The notes below the pieces were generated by a model that searched no databases, was not told the DNA's origin, and worked only from the letters and a program-made list of their open reading frames with translations. A stretch of DNA of 45,146 nt. Origin: Thermoguttaceae bacterium (lineage in GTDB: Bacteria; Planctomycetota; Planctomycetia; Pirellulales; Thermoguttaceae). The stretch spans positions 1-45,146 of the forward strand of contig JAFZNK010000311.1 in assembly GCA_017550965.1 (NCBI GenBank), written 5' to 3'. Position 1 is the stretch's first letter. Every line of letters starts with the position of its first letter. The translations under genes and the position numbers were made by a program. Shown here piece by piece: positions 17,440-26,558 of this stretch.

Positions 17440-18327
17440 TCAAACGTCGCACAATTTAACGGCGTTATACAGAGACTCGACGCCGTTTTTCGGAGTAAAT
17501 TCATGGGCGACGTATCCCTTGTACCCTAAATCTTTGATAGCGCGCATAATCGCAGGATAATACAGCTCTTGTTGATCGTCCAAATCGTGTCGTCCGGGAC
17601 AACCGGCGGTATGGAAGTGACCGATACAATCGAAATCCTTGCGAATATGATAAATCACGTCGCCTTCCATACGATGCATATGATAAATATCGTAGAGAAG
17701 TTTAACGCGTTCGCTACCTACGCCTTTAATAAGATCAACGCCCCATTCGACAGTATCGGCCATATAGTCGGCATGGTCTTTTGAATTGAGAAGTTCCATG
17801 TTAATGTTGACTTTATACTTCTCGGCGATAAGTGCGACGCGTTTGAGCGCCGTAATGCAGTTTTTCAGGCCGGTTTCGTCGTCCAAGCCATTGCGATTAC
17901 CCGAAAGAGAAATTAGGTTAGGAACGTTTAGTTCAGCCGCCATCGGAATGTATTTCTCGTAGGAAGCCACAATTCGATCGTGATTTTCAGTACGGTTGAT
18001 ACCGACGCTGATCTGAACCTCCGGAACATTCCCCATGGTAACGGTAAGCCCGTGTTTTCCAACAAGTTCCCAGTCTTCTGGATTGATCAAATCAACGCCG
18101 GCCATCCCCATTCCTTTGCAAATTTCACAGAATTCGTCAAGAGGAATGGAACCAAAACACCACTTTGACACAGATTGCTTGATATCGCCTTTGAAGTTTT
18201 CCGGTTTGCCGAATTTTTTTTCTTCTCCCATAACCCAACCTCCAACAGAACTCATTGCCGTAACACCAACGAGTGAAGCGCTCAACATTTCGCGTCTGGT
18301 TAAACGTATGCTCATCGTCTTTTCCAT
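17440..18327 (-). CDS. Tat-exported TIM-barrel protein, hydroxypyruvate isomerase (Hyi)-like
   Basis: 295-residue protein of the xylose-isomerase-like TIM-barrel/hydroxypyruvate isomerase family. An N-terminal twin-arginine signal (RLTRREMLSASLVGVTAM) suggests folded export, common for planctomycete members of this family. Barrel metal-site candidates are the Glu of NINMELLNS, the Asp/His of YDIYHMHRMEGD, the His of GHFHTAGCPGRHDLDD and the Glu of VAHEFTP, in the order and spacing of Hyi enzymes. Reaction is probably isomerisation of a small hydroxy-aldehyde or sugar; the true substrate cannot be read from sequence. Starts: ATG 18327, or ATG 18315 (MSIRL). A good promoter lies about 75 bp upstream and a hairpin terminator follows. 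Confidence 0.85.
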   Translation of the reverse strand: MEKTMSIRLTRREMLSASLVGVTAMSSVGGWVMGEEKKFGKPENFKGDIKQSVSKWCFGSIPLDEFCEICKGMGMAGVDLINPEDWELVGKHGLTVTMGNVPEVQISVGINRTENHDRIVASYEKYIPMAAELNVPNLISLSGNRNGLDDETGLKNCITALKRVALIAEKYKVNINMELLNSKDHADYMADTVEWGVDLIKGVGSERVKLLYDIYHMHRMEGDVIYHIRKDFDCIGHFHTAGCPGRHDLDDQQELYYPAIMRAIKDLGYKGYVAHEFTPKNGVESLYNAVKLCDV

Positions 18328-18403
18328 TCAATCTAAATCTTAGTATTCGAAAATAAACGACGAGTTCTGAAAAAACATAGCTCAAAAACTCGTCACCTGT
18401 CCG

Positions 18404-18432
18404 ATTATAACAGTCAGAGAAATCAAAGTAAA
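18404..18432 (-). promoter_or_regulatory. Sigma-70-type promoter of the Hyi-like gene
   Basis: Minus strand: -35 TTTACT (18427-18432), 17-bp spacer, perfect -10 TATAAT (18404-18409). Predicted leader about 70 bases to ATG 18327. Confidence 0.6.
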
Positions 18433-18537
18433 GAAAACGCAACCAAGAAAAAAAGCGCGCGGTAAGAATTTGAAGTGAACCCCATTTGTTGGACTTTTTT
18501 AAAAAGTTAAGTGGTTTGAATGGTCTGCGACGTCTGA

Positions 18538-21500
18538 TCACATATTCCCCAAACCTAACAAGCCCTCTTCCCGTTTATTTTTATCAAACAAGAAAACAGG
18601 TTCTACTGAAAGATTAACGCCCCAATTGTCTTTGCTCTCGTTTCTGCTCGCGCCGACAGTAACGACAAAGGATTCGCCTATTCTACTGATCGTCAATTTT
18701 TGACCGATATTGTACCCCTCGCTCAAATCGAAGGAATTGCTGAACCCAAGCCCCCACTTCTCGGACATGCGATAGGCCAAGCCAAGATTCAGATACGTCG
18801 AATCGATAGGGCCGTCTAAACGGTCGATTCCCAAATAACAAGAACTCAAACTGGGACGTTTTCGCTGAACTCCAATTCGAGTAATCTTTTGTCCGGATCC
18901 CCAGACGTCGTACAATCCCGACGAAAGCACCGCAAGACGATCGCCAATTTGCCAACAAGCGTCGTAATCAATCAAACCTGGAACCTTGCCGAAATTCTCA
19001 CGATTCTTCGGATATAAATTAATACCCGCGTTTAACGTAATCCAATCGACGTCGCGACGATTGCCAACGGGCCCTCGTTTCGTTTGCCAACGATTGTTCC
19101 ACCCCAATCTTACTAATTGCAAGTCGTCGACAAGTTCCGTCGAAGGAGAAGACACGTTGCCGGCCAGCATGCCTTGACGGATTGCGTAATAACGCTCGTC
19201 AAATCGGACGGGAATCGCGTCCAGACCAGCTTCGCCTGCCCCTGAAAAGGTCGTTACCGAGTAACGTCGACGAAAATCTTGAACCTGCCAGTCGTCTATT
19301 TGATCATATAAAATGAGATCGTCGTAATTTTTGCTTGAGTCTGAATACGACGCGTCCACGACGAAATTCATTTTGTGAGCTAATCCGTTGAGATACCACG
19401 TCTTGCTTTCAACGTCAGAATCAACTTTCCATATTGGCAAATTGAGACGAAGACCAAGTCGTCCGTAAAGACGACTGATATTCTTGTCTTCAACGCCTCT
19501 TCCCCAGAAGCCATATTCGCCAAGAGCGTAGGGAGTCGTTTTAACAGGACCAAGCTGGAAGGGGACGTCAACTTCATGACGAGTTGAGAAAACTAAACTA
19601 TCTCCTGAGAGGGGCGTCGCGCTGCCTAATTCCGGGACGTTACTTGTTGAATCGGACGTTAATTCCCAATCCAGGAACCTAAACAGACTTCTGTCGACGG
19701 CGTCGTAAGGAGAATCGGTCGTCTTAAATTGAGCGTATCCAATTTTCGTATGTTCATACCAGACGAAAGGAGTATTCCACAAGGCCTGGCCCAACCAAAA
19801 GTGATCAAATTTGGGAAGCCAATTACTTTGGGTGTAAAAGGAATCGGTGCGAACGGCTAAATCAACGCCAAAAGAACGATTGTTAACCGTCCGCTTCAAT
19901 TCAAAACGCGTCTCTGGATTAGACGAGGAATTCCATTCGTCCTCAAAATATTCGGGCAAAAAATTACGATCGCTGGACTTGCCAACCTGTCCGGTAAAAG
20001 TCCAACCGTCTCTAATAGAACAGTCGTCCGCAATGCCGCAACTCAACCAATCGAAATTAAGCTCTTGTCGATGCTTCCAGAGCCCGCGATACCGATATTT
20101 ATGTTCAAACGAAATATTTCGTCTGCCATGTCCAAGATTATCATGACCGTTGTCGTAAACCCCGTAATAGTTCGCAAGTCCAACGGCTCGTGAATCCCAA
20201 TTCCAAAGGGAATCGCGTTCGTACCTAAAGGTTGATCCGTGGCCGAAACCCCTCTTGGACAAGTAATCCAAATCTAAATCCCACTCGACGCCTTCCGGAC
20301 GATTTTTCGCCTGTAACAGCTGGAATAAATCCCAACTGGTTCGAACCTGATACCCTAAGATTCCGTCATGACCAAATTTCAGGCTTTTCAAATAGAGCGC
20401 GCGATCGCGAATATCCATCGCCATCCACGGCCAGTAAAAAACCGGCAAATTCCCCACGGATACGAAATTGTTTTCGGCAATGACAAATTCCTTGTCTTCC
20501 GACGCCTGCAAACCGGTTTGGGGATCAATAACGGCGTCCCCTGTCAAAGCGTCGTACAAGGGGCGACTCCTTCGTTCCGCCGTCACGGAATTAGACTGCA
20601 GACGATAAGTAGGCTTTCCCATCATACTCGTGGAAGTCCAGGCGTCGGTCGCTCGAAGCGTGTTAGGCGTCTCTTGAAAAATTCTCGCGGCGCCCAGTCG
20701 GAAATATGCGCCGTCCATACCAGGCGCTTCGGCGATCATTTCCGCTTCTTCGATAATCCCCACACGATGCTTGACGTCGTAATACATTCTTTTCGCATAT
20801 ACGACGTTATTTCCCTCGCGAAAAACAACGTTTCCATCAAGATATATTTCAAAATCAAGCTCGTTGACGTTAATTTCACTCAGGCGTTCAAGATCAACGG
20901 CAGACGTCCATACTACAGCCGAATCTGCGGACAATTCTAACGTGTCGTTGGTAACGACGTTCGCAATATCCACCCCCTGAACAATCAAAGTAAAACCGTT
21001 TGATACGGCCCACGCGTTTTTTCCGTCAAAATTATCGTTAAGAGGTTGAATATTATGAGGCGTTTCATAACGATCGATAAAACGAAATCGCTGTTTAACA
21101 GTTCTGGACGTTTTATCGACGCTGGTAGTTTTCACGTCGACGGTCGCGGTTTCCGGAATTGCGTAAACGACGTCGCCGTCGCCCGAATTGTTCCAACCAA
21201 GAACCGATTTTCCGTCTGAAATGGTCAGGTCCTGAAGCTCGTTGAAACTATCCTCGTTCTCGTCGGATTGATTTTTGCCAAATTCGTCGGAAGCGCTTAA
21301 TTCGTCGTCAAAAGAACTTAACTCTTTTCTGTTGGAATACTCTTGTTGCAGAAAGTTAAACGCTCGAAAGTAAACCTCGTCGGGCTGAAGCTGATTCTCG
21401 CCCGGCAACGCGATGCGTAAATCGACGTCGCTCAGCGATTGCAATTCGCCAAGCCAAGCGTTATCGTTCGTTTTAGCGGAAGTGCAAATAGATTTTAAAT

Positions 21501-22134
21501 CAAGCCGCATTCCATTTGACGAGTCTTTTTCGAAGTAGACGTAGACCTTCGAACCGACGTCGGGATCGCCGTTTTCCCCCTGACGTTTAGCTATCCAAAC
21601 GACGGCGACAGGAGCCGAAGCGCTACCGGAATCTTGTGCGACTTGACAATCGCCGTACAGTACGTAGACGTCTCCGTATTCGTCAGACGCGCCCTTCCAT
21701 CCATATTGAGCGGAAACGACGATCTTTGAAGGAGAAACGCCTTTTACAGGAACGTACAACGTCGAATTACCGATCTGTTTAGAGTCGTATTGATCGGCTA
21801 CATTCGGTTCTTCGAGACGATCCCAATCGGAAGAACGCTCAGGTTCTTCTGACGAATCCTGACCGCGCGTCGTTCGGGAGAAATCGTCAGAGAACAGGTT
21901 TGACTCGTTTCCAAAAGAACTCCAGATTGAATTCGAAGACGTTCGAATTCCAAACGGGAATTCCCCCAGCGCAAGTGAATTACAACTGAACCAGGCGATA
22001 AGAAGGAAAAACAACCGCCATGACGCTTTTGGAATAAAATACAATGCTCCACCCCTCGCAACGCGTTCGCTTCTTGTATCAAGCGGACGCAAATGCGACG
22101 CGATAGAACGTCTTATTCCAAATCGTTGCGACAT
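18538..22134 (-). CDS. lptD: LPS-assembly protein LptD-like outer-membrane beta-barrel
   Basis: Roughly 1,198-residue outer-membrane protein resembling LptD/OstA, which inserts lipopolysaccharide into the outer leaflet. A hydrophobic signal segment (LFFLLIAWFSCNSLALG) lies about 45-60 residues in. Residues ~370-570 fit the periplasmic LptA/OstA-like beta-jellyroll (NGFTLIVQGVDI, YLDGNVVFREGNNVVYAKRMYYD, with alternating strands). NLPVFYWPWMAMDIRD resembles the conserved LptD join to the barrel, and the remaining ~600 residues show alternating aromatic beta-strands. It is longer than enterobacterial LptD (about 780) because of an N-terminal extension of ~350 residues with acidic low-complexity parts. 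The open frame starts at TTG 22146; ATG 22134 is preferred, neither having a clear ribosome site. It implies an LPS-type outer membrane. Confidence 0.8.
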   Translation of the reverse strand: MSQRFGIRRSIASHLRPLDTRSERVARGGALYFIPKASWRLFFLLIAWFSCNSLALGEFPFGIRTSSNSIWSSFGNESNLFSDDFSRTTRGQDSSEEPERSSDWDRLEEPNVADQYDSKQIGNSTLYVPVKGVSPSKIVVSAQYGWKGASDEYGDVYVLYGDCQVAQDSGSASAPVAVVWIAKRQGENGDPDVGSKVYVYFEKDSSNGMRLDLKSICTSAKTNDNAWLGELQSLSDVDLRIALPGENQLQPDEVYFRAFNFLQQEYSNRKELSSFDDELSASDEFGKNQSDENEDSFNELQDLTISDGKSVLGWNNSGDGDVVYAIPETATVDVKTTSVDKTSRTVKQRFRFIDRYETPHNIQPLNDNFDGKNAWAVSNGFTLIVQGVDIANVVTNDTLELSADSAVVWTSAVDLERLSEINVNELDFEIYLDGNVVFREGNNVVYAKRMYYDVKHRVGIIEEAEMIAEAPGMDGAYFRLGAARIFQETPNTLRATDAWTSTSMMGKPTYRLQSNSVTAERRSRPLYDALTGDAVIDPQTGLQASEDKEFVIAENNFVSVGNLPVFYWPWMAMDIRDRALYLKSLKFGHDGILGYQVRTSWDLFQLLQAKNRPEGVEWDLDLDYLSKRGFGHGSTFRYERDSLWNWDSRAVGLANYYGVYDNGHDNLGHGRRNISFEHKYRYRGLWKHRQELNFDWLSCGIADDCSIRDGWTFTGQVGKSSDRNFLPEYFEDEWNSSSNPETRFELKRTVNNRSFGVDLAVRTDSFYTQSNWLPKFDHFWLGQALWNTPFVWYEHTKIGYAQFKTTDSPYDAVDRSLFRFLDWELTSDSTSNVPELGSATPLSGDSLVFSTRHEVDVPFQLGPVKTTPYALGEYGFWGRGVEDKNISRLYGRLGLRLNLPIWKVDSDVESKTWYLNGLAHKMNFVVDASYSDSSKNYDDLILYDQIDDWQVQDFRRRYSVTTFSGAGEAGLDAIPVRFDERYYAIRQGMLAGNVSSPSTELVDDLQLVRLGWNNRWQTKRGPVGNRRDVDWITLNAGINLYPKNRENFGKVPGLIDYDACWQIGDRLAVLSSGLYDVWGSGQKITRIGVQRKRPSLSSCYLGIDRLDGPIDSTYLNLGLAYRMSEKWGLGFSNSFDLSEGYNIGQKLTISRIGESFVVTVGASRNESKDNWGVNLSVEPVFLFDKNKREEGLLGLGNM

Positions 22135-22312
22135 ACGCGAAAACAAGTGAAAATTAAAAGGTAAGTCAACTGTCGAAAGGCGCGTTTTTCAACGGGGAGC
22201 CGAACGCGTCAAACCGATGAAAAACGAACGTTAAATAGCCGCCGGAAGTATAGAAAAAGAGGCTGAAATAATCAAGCCCAATATGGGAGAAAACAACGAG
22301 AATTCGACGTTG

Positions 22313-22342
22313 AGAAAACGTGGAAGAGATTTCCTTCCACGT
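22313..22342 (-). terminator. Rho-independent terminator of the alpha/beta hydrolase gene
   Basis: Minus strand: ACGTGGAAG pairs perfectly with CTTCCACGT (9 bp) around a seven-base loop, followed by TTTCTC. It starts about 10 bp after the hydrolase stop. Confidence 0.75.
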
Positions 22343-22352
22343 CGACGTAGTA

Positions 22353-23543
22353 TCAATAGAGAGGCGAACCAATCGGCGCGTATTGACCGCCAATTTGATG
22401 CTCAATATGAGCGTTAGATAAAGGACAAGTCTTTCCAAAAGAACGCATTTGTCCCAACATTACGCGGTCGTCTGACAAATACGCGGTTATAAAGTCCGCT
22501 GTTTCCCTGGCAATCGTTTCCTGATAAGAACGATCGTTTGCTTGTTTCGCGCCCATTTTACGACCGCCGTAAACGCGATGATCTCCGCCCAGCAACACAA
22601 CGAGATATCGATCGACATTTTGGACGCCGTCATACGGTATTCGTCGTTGAGGAGCCTTCGTGACGCCGACGATACCGTCGTCTTTCGTTCCGGTGACAAT
22701 CATCGTCGGAACGCGAATCGACTCATAGACGAACGGAGCCTGTTCTTTTTCGCAAAAAACAGGAGGGGAAAGAGCAAGCGCCAGCGCGACGCGCGAATCT
22801 TTCAAAGACGGACCGTTGTCCGGCGGAATCTGACCTGCGATCAAAAGCGCTCCCAAAGCTCCAAGATCGTTTCCCGCGACGCCTATTTTGGAGAAGTCAA
22901 GATACTGTCCCCAAGGGGCGGGCTCACGACGACTTAAAAACAAGAAGTCAATCCCCGACCGAAGCGCCAGCGCGCGATCTCTAGCCGACCAACACCTCTG
23001 ATACGCTTCCTTGAGCTCGTTCATTGGACGAATTTTGCCGCGCCAAATAGACTCGTCGCTATCCGGATGTCTTAGACAAAGCACGACAATCCCGCGTCCT
23101 GCCCACGTATAACCCAGATACGAAAAGTCCTCTGCGGACGCGCCAAGACCGTGAGAATAAATAATCGCAGAGAATTTCCTCCCTCCCTGCGGAAGCGCGG
23201 CAGGAAAAAAGAGAAGGCCCGAAACAGCAATACCCTCGCGAGAAATCCAAGTGACTTCCTTGGTCCCTACCGGATACTGAGCAAAAGGATCGGAAAACCA
23301 ACCGTTAGTCAGCGGTCTCGTTATACCGACTGCGCCGTCCACAGACGGAGAAACGCTCAGAGGATCGATTCGTCCCGAACGCACGCCGGGACGAACGGCG
23401 TTAATAACGCCCTGTACGCCATGCACGACGGGCGGTTGCGCCCACGCAGTTCCAGAAAGTAGCTCAATACTTACAGCTACGAAAACAACTACGACGATCT
23501 TGACAAATCGAGCGTAACTCAACAGTCGCGCGTTCAAAATCAT
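22353..23543 (-). CDS. Secreted alpha/beta hydrolase (PAF-acetylhydrolase/dienelactone-hydrolase-like) with Asp at the nucleophile position
   Basis: 396-residue exported protein with a signal peptide ending GTAWAQ. The core is an alpha/beta hydrolase: SAIIYSHGLGASAEDFSYLG contributes the HG oxyanion strand, IGVAGNDLGALGA is the nucleophile elbow, VTGTKDD (288-289) offers the acid, and GGDHRVYGG gives the catalytic His (322). The elbow is G-N-D-L-G, with GAT at 22866-22868 encoding Asp226, where esterases of this type have Ser. Asp nucleophiles are known in haloalkane dehalogenases and epoxide hydrolases, so a changed reaction is possible, as is an inactive enzyme. ATG 23543 has a GGAG ten bases upstream. 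The tRNA-Ser gene lies just upstream on the same strand, separated by a terminator. Confidence 0.8.
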   Translation of the reverse strand: MILNARLLSYARFVKIVVVVFVAVSIELLSGTAWAQPPVVHGVQGVINAVRPGVRSGRIDPLSVSPSVDGAVGITRPLTNGWFSDPFAQYPVGTKEVTWISREGIAVSGLLFFPAALPQGGRKFSAIIYSHGLGASAEDFSYLGYTWAGRGIVVLCLRHPDSDESIWRGKIRPMNELKEAYQRCWSARDRALALRSGIDFLFLSRREPAPWGQYLDFSKIGVAGNDLGALGALLIAGQIPPDNGPSLKDSRVALALALSPPVFCEKEQAPFVYESIRVPTMIVTGTKDDGIVGVTKAPQRRIPYDGVQNVDRYLVVLLGGDHRVYGGRKMGAKQANDRSYQETIARETADFITAYLSDDRVMLGQMRSFGKTCPLSNAHIEHQIGGQYAPIGSPLY

Positions 23544-23572
23544 AGTTCGTTTTCTCCGCTAACACAAACAAT

Positions 23573-23611
23573 AAAAAAAGTTGTCTTACGTCGCCTACAC
23601 GTCAGACAACT
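23573..23611 (-). terminator. Rho-independent terminator of tRNA-Ser
   Basis: Minus strand: AGTTGTCT pairs perfectly with AGACAACT (8 bp) around a 17-base loop, then TTTTTT. It begins 5 bases after the tRNA 3' end. Confidence 0.85.
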
Positions 23612-23615
23612 AAAG

Positions 23616-23702
23616 CGGATGAGGCAGGATTCGAACCCGCGGACGGCGTAAACCGTCGCCGGTTTTCAAGACCGGTCCCTTCAACCACTCGGGCACTCAT
23701 CC
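23616..23702 (-). tRNA. tRNA-Ser(UGA)
   Basis: 87-nt class II tRNA. The acceptor stem GGATGAG/CTCATCC has discriminator G. The anticodon loop CTTGAAA gives anticodon UGA (plus-strand TCA at 23666-23668). A long variable arm (CGACGG..CCGTC) is typical of serine tRNAs, and GGTTCGAATCC is the T-arm. CCA is not encoded and must be added after transcription. Confidence 0.97.
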
Positions 23703-23791
23703 TCTGTAACGCAAATAAACCATACGCGCCGTCGCCAACAACAAGCTTTTTCCGGTAAAATCCGACGCAATACAATTAACAAGCTTGCCGG

Positions 23792-23819
23792 ATTATAACA
23801 ATTCTATTGACGGCGTCAA
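23792..23819 (-). promoter_or_regulatory. Sigma-70-type promoter of tRNA-Ser
   Basis: Minus strand: -35 TTGACG (23814-23819), 16-bp spacer, perfect -10 TATAAT (23792-23797). It lies about 85 bases before the mature tRNA 5' end, so a leader would be trimmed. Confidence 0.7.
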
Positions 23820-23865
23820 CGGCGATATTTCCATTTCGCAGAAGCCCCCATTACAAAACAGACGC

Positions 23866-23894
23866 TTTACAAACGTGTTTTAAAAACGTAGAAT
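23866..23894 (+). promoter_or_regulatory. Candidate sigma-70-type promoter of the rhamnosidase gene
   Basis: -35 TTTACA (23866-23871) and -10 TAGAAT (23889-23894), exactly 17 bp apart. Predicted leader about 145 bases. Confidence 0.5.
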
Positions 23895-24046
23895 TTCACT
23901 ATCGACGCCGAAAGGAACGGGCGTTGCAATAAAACGCCGTCGGCCGTTCGCCTTTTCGCTGATCGACGCCGAATCAAAAAACCGTTTCAATTGAAATCGG
24001 CGTTCGATCTATTTTTATCCCCCGTCTTAAACGCCTGAGGTTTCCC

Positions 24047-26464
24047 ATGGATTCGACTTTTCGCTCTGAGATAAAAACGCCCGTTTCGACAAAACTAACG
24101 GCCGTTTTTTTAAAAAAGGTCGCGATAATACTACCAACGCTTTTCTCGTGCATGTGCCTGTTTTATTCCCACGAGACCAATAGCGCGTACGCCGACGAAG
24201 GGCCTAGCGGCCTGATGGTCGACCTTCTTGAACATACCGACGTGGTTTGGAGAGACGGACTGCCGACTCAGTTAAAGGTCGATCAGTTGACAGGAGTAAT
24301 TGAAAGAGTCCAGTATGCGGAAATTCGCTCGTCTAAGCCGACATTCTCCTGGATCGTGCCGTCTTCCGGGCCTAACACGACCCAGACTGCATGGCAAATC
24401 CAACTGGCTTCGTCTCGCCAACCCTTTGAAAATAACCCCGATTCCTCGTCGATAATTTGGGATTCGGGCAAAATAATTGATTCAAACTCAACGTCCGTCG
24501 CCTATGGGGCCGCACAACCGCTTGACAAATCGACAGTCTATTTCTGGCGCGTTCGTATCTGGGACCAAAACGATCAAGTTTCTAATTGGTCGGAAGTCAA
24601 GGCCTTTAAAACGGCGGAGGACTGTCAAGAATTTGGAGTCAGCAAATACCCGCTTATCAAACAGATCGACAATCCGATATCCGTTTCAGCCCTTGATCAA
24701 AATACGACGTTCGTTGATTTTGGACGCGCGGCCTTCGGGCAATTACGAGTTGAGATCGACGCTCCAAAGGTTCAGGACGCTCTTGTTCGTTTAGGAGAAC
24801 GCGTTCGCGACGGACGCGTCGATCGGACTCCGGCCGGCACGACTCGATATTGGGAATATCGACTTGAATTGCTCCCCGGACGACACGTCTACTCGATCAA
24901 AACGCGCGTCGATCAACGTAATTCTTCAGGAGCGGCTTTCCGAATGCCCGATTATGTTGGGGAAGTTATGCCTTTCCGATACGCGGAAGTCGAATTTCTC
25001 GAACCTTCTGAACAAAAGCAAGACTCAGTCTTCGATAAAACGAACAAGGTTCGCGCTCTTTCTTTCCAACGAGAAAACGTAACTTATCCTTTCGACGAAA
25101 CGAGTTCTTTTTTCCACTCCGACAATGAAGAGCTCAATAAAGTTTGGGAAATGTGCCGTTACTCTATCGAAGCGACCACGTTTGCCGGCGTATATCTCGA
25201 CGGTGATCGGGAAAGAATTCCCTATGAGGGGGACGCCCTTCTTAATCAACTGAGTCACTATTCCGTCGATCGCGAATATTCCCTGGCGCGTTTTTCCCAG
25301 GAGTATATGATCTTTCATCCTACCTGGCCGACGGAATGGAATCTTCAAATCGTTCAAATGGCTTGGTACGACTATCTCTACACGGGCGATCCTCGCTATA
25401 TCGAACGTTATTACGACGAACTCAAGTCAAAATCGCTAGTCGTTTTAGCGGAAGACAACGGATTAATCAGCACTCGTAAAGGAAAATTGACTAAAGCCGT
25501 TCTGGATTCGATTCATTTTTCGGGTAATAACTTCAGCGATATTGTCGACTGGCCGCATAAAGGTTTAGCGGGAAATGAAAACGCCGAATCGGGCGAAACG
25601 GACGGTTTTGTATTTAACGACTTCAACGCGGTTGTAAATTCTTATCACTTCTTCGCGCTTAATTCGATGAAGAGATTTGCTGAAGTGTTGGATAAAAAAG
25701 AGGACGTCGTCTTCTTTACCAATCAAATCAAGAAGGTCCAAAAGTCGTTTCAAGAAGTCTTCTTTGATAAAGAACGCGGCGTTTATCGCGACGGCGATCA
25801 AACAGATCACGCCTCGCTACACGCTAATATGTTCCCGCTTGCATTTGGACTCGTTCCTAAAGAAAACATCGATAGCGTTACTAAGTTTGTTGAATCGCGT
25901 GGAATGAGATGCAGCGTCTATGGAGCTCAATTTCTTCTTGACGCTACCTATGAAGGAGAGAACGGAGCCTATGGATTGGAACGGATGACTGCGACCGATC
26001 TGCGCGGATGGCTCAATATGATTCGAGTGGGTTCGACTATTTCGCTCGAAGCATGGGACGATCGTTATAAGCCTAATCAAGACTGGAATCACGCCTGGGG
26101 GGCCGCGCCCGCAAATATTATTCCGCGAAAACTTGTTGGAGTCGAACCAATAGAGCCCGGATGCGCTAAGATAAGAATCAAGCCGCAACTCGCTAATCTC
26201 AACGACGTTGAGGCGATCGTTCCGACAATTAGAGGGACGGTAGAAATTAAAATCTCGCAAACGGACAAATATCTGTTGGAAGTACGCATTCCTGGCAACG
26301 TTCACGCCGACGTTTATATCCCCGCCCTATCAAACGACGACCTCGTCGTTATCGGAGAACGCCCCGCAAAAGACGTTTTTGAGGTTATGAAAGAAGGGGC
26401 TTTTTGGAAAATCGTCAATGTCGGTTCAGGCGTTTGGAAAATTGAAAGAAGCGCGTCCGAATAA
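24047..26464 (+). CDS. Secreted alpha-L-rhamnosidase, GH78-type
   Basis: 805-residue exported enzyme that should release L-rhamnose from plant or microbial polysaccharides or glycosides. A signal segment (about residues 22-50, ending SAYADEG) is followed by the family's N-terminal fibronectin-like domain (PTFSWIVPSSGPNTTQTAWQ, TVYFWRVRIWDQNDQVSNWSEV). The (alpha/alpha)6 catalytic barrel has the hallmark YLDGDRERIPYEGDAL (DGDRER at 385-390), and later EAWDDRYKPNQDWNHAWGAA with Glu668. These fit the acidic catalytic pair of GH78. A C-terminal beta-sandwich ends the protein. The length is shorter than large multi-domain GH78 enzymes but within range. ATG 24047 has GAGG at good spacing. The nearby GH99-like enzyme suggests a shared polysaccharide target. 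Confidence 0.9.
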   Translation: MDSTFRSEIKTPVSTKLTAVFLKKVAIILPTLFSCMCLFYSHETNSAYADEGPSGLMVDLLEHTDVVWRDGLPTQLKVDQLTGVIERVQYAEIRSSKPTFSWIVPSSGPNTTQTAWQIQLASSRQPFENNPDSSSIIWDSGKIIDSNSTSVAYGAAQPLDKSTVYFWRVRIWDQNDQVSNWSEVKAFKTAEDCQEFGVSKYPLIKQIDNPISVSALDQNTTFVDFGRAAFGQLRVEIDAPKVQDALVRLGERVRDGRVDRTPAGTTRYWEYRLELLPGRHVYSIKTRVDQRNSSGAAFRMPDYVGEVMPFRYAEVEFLEPSEQKQDSVFDKTNKVRALSFQRENVTYPFDETSSFFHSDNEELNKVWEMCRYSIEATTFAGVYLDGDRERIPYEGDALLNQLSHYSVDREYSLARFSQEYMIFHPTWPTEWNLQIVQMAWYDYLYTGDPRYIERYYDELKSKSLVVLAEDNGLISTRKGKLTKAVLDSIHFSGNNFSDIVDWPHKGLAGNENAESGETDGFVFNDFNAVVNSYHFFALNSMKRFAEVLDKKEDVVFFTNQIKKVQKSFQEVFFDKERGVYRDGDQTDHASLHANMFPLAFGLVPKENIDSVTKFVESRGMRCSVYGAQFLLDATYEGENGAYGLERMTATDLRGWLNMIRVGSTISLEAWDDRYKPNQDWNHAWGAAPANIIPRKLVGVEPIEPGCAKIRIKPQLANLNDVEAIVPTIRGTVEIKISQTDKYLLEVRIPGNVHADVYIPALSNDDLVVIGERPAKDVFEVMKEGAFWKIVNVGSGVWKIERSASE

Positions 26465-26494
26465 ATGATAAAAAGCGCGACGCGTCAAACAAAA

Positions 26495-26533
26495 GAGCCG
26501 TTCAGAAAACGTTTTTAGTTTTCTGAACGGCTC
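26495..26533. terminator. Bidirectional terminator between rhamnosidase and sigma-factor genes
   Basis: A 16-bp perfect stem (GAGCCGTTCAGAAAAC / GTTTTCTGAACGGCTC) around a seven-base loop lies between two convergent genes. On the minus strand TTTTGTTTG follows, serving the sigma gene best; the plus-strand tail is weaker. Confidence 0.8.
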
Positions 26534-26558
26534 GTCGTTTACACAAGCGACCAAAGAA

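Larger units (their letters stand above)
23703..24046. other. Divergent intergenic region between tRNA-Ser and the rhamnosidase gene
   Basis: It contains a strong minus-strand promoter for the tRNA and a plus-strand promoter candidate for the rhamnosidase gene, both listed. I see no open frame or RNA gene in the rest. Confidence 0.7.

Noticed and set aside
18137..18541. 134-codon minus-strand frame overlapping the Hyi-like gene start and its promoter region
   Set aside because: Out of frame with the Hyi-like gene, overlaps it, and shows no family features.
23616..23702. tRNA-associated integrated element (attachment site)
   Set aside because: No integrase next to the tRNA and no repeat of its 3' end found nearby; the Xer-type gene is 20 kb away and chromosomal in type.
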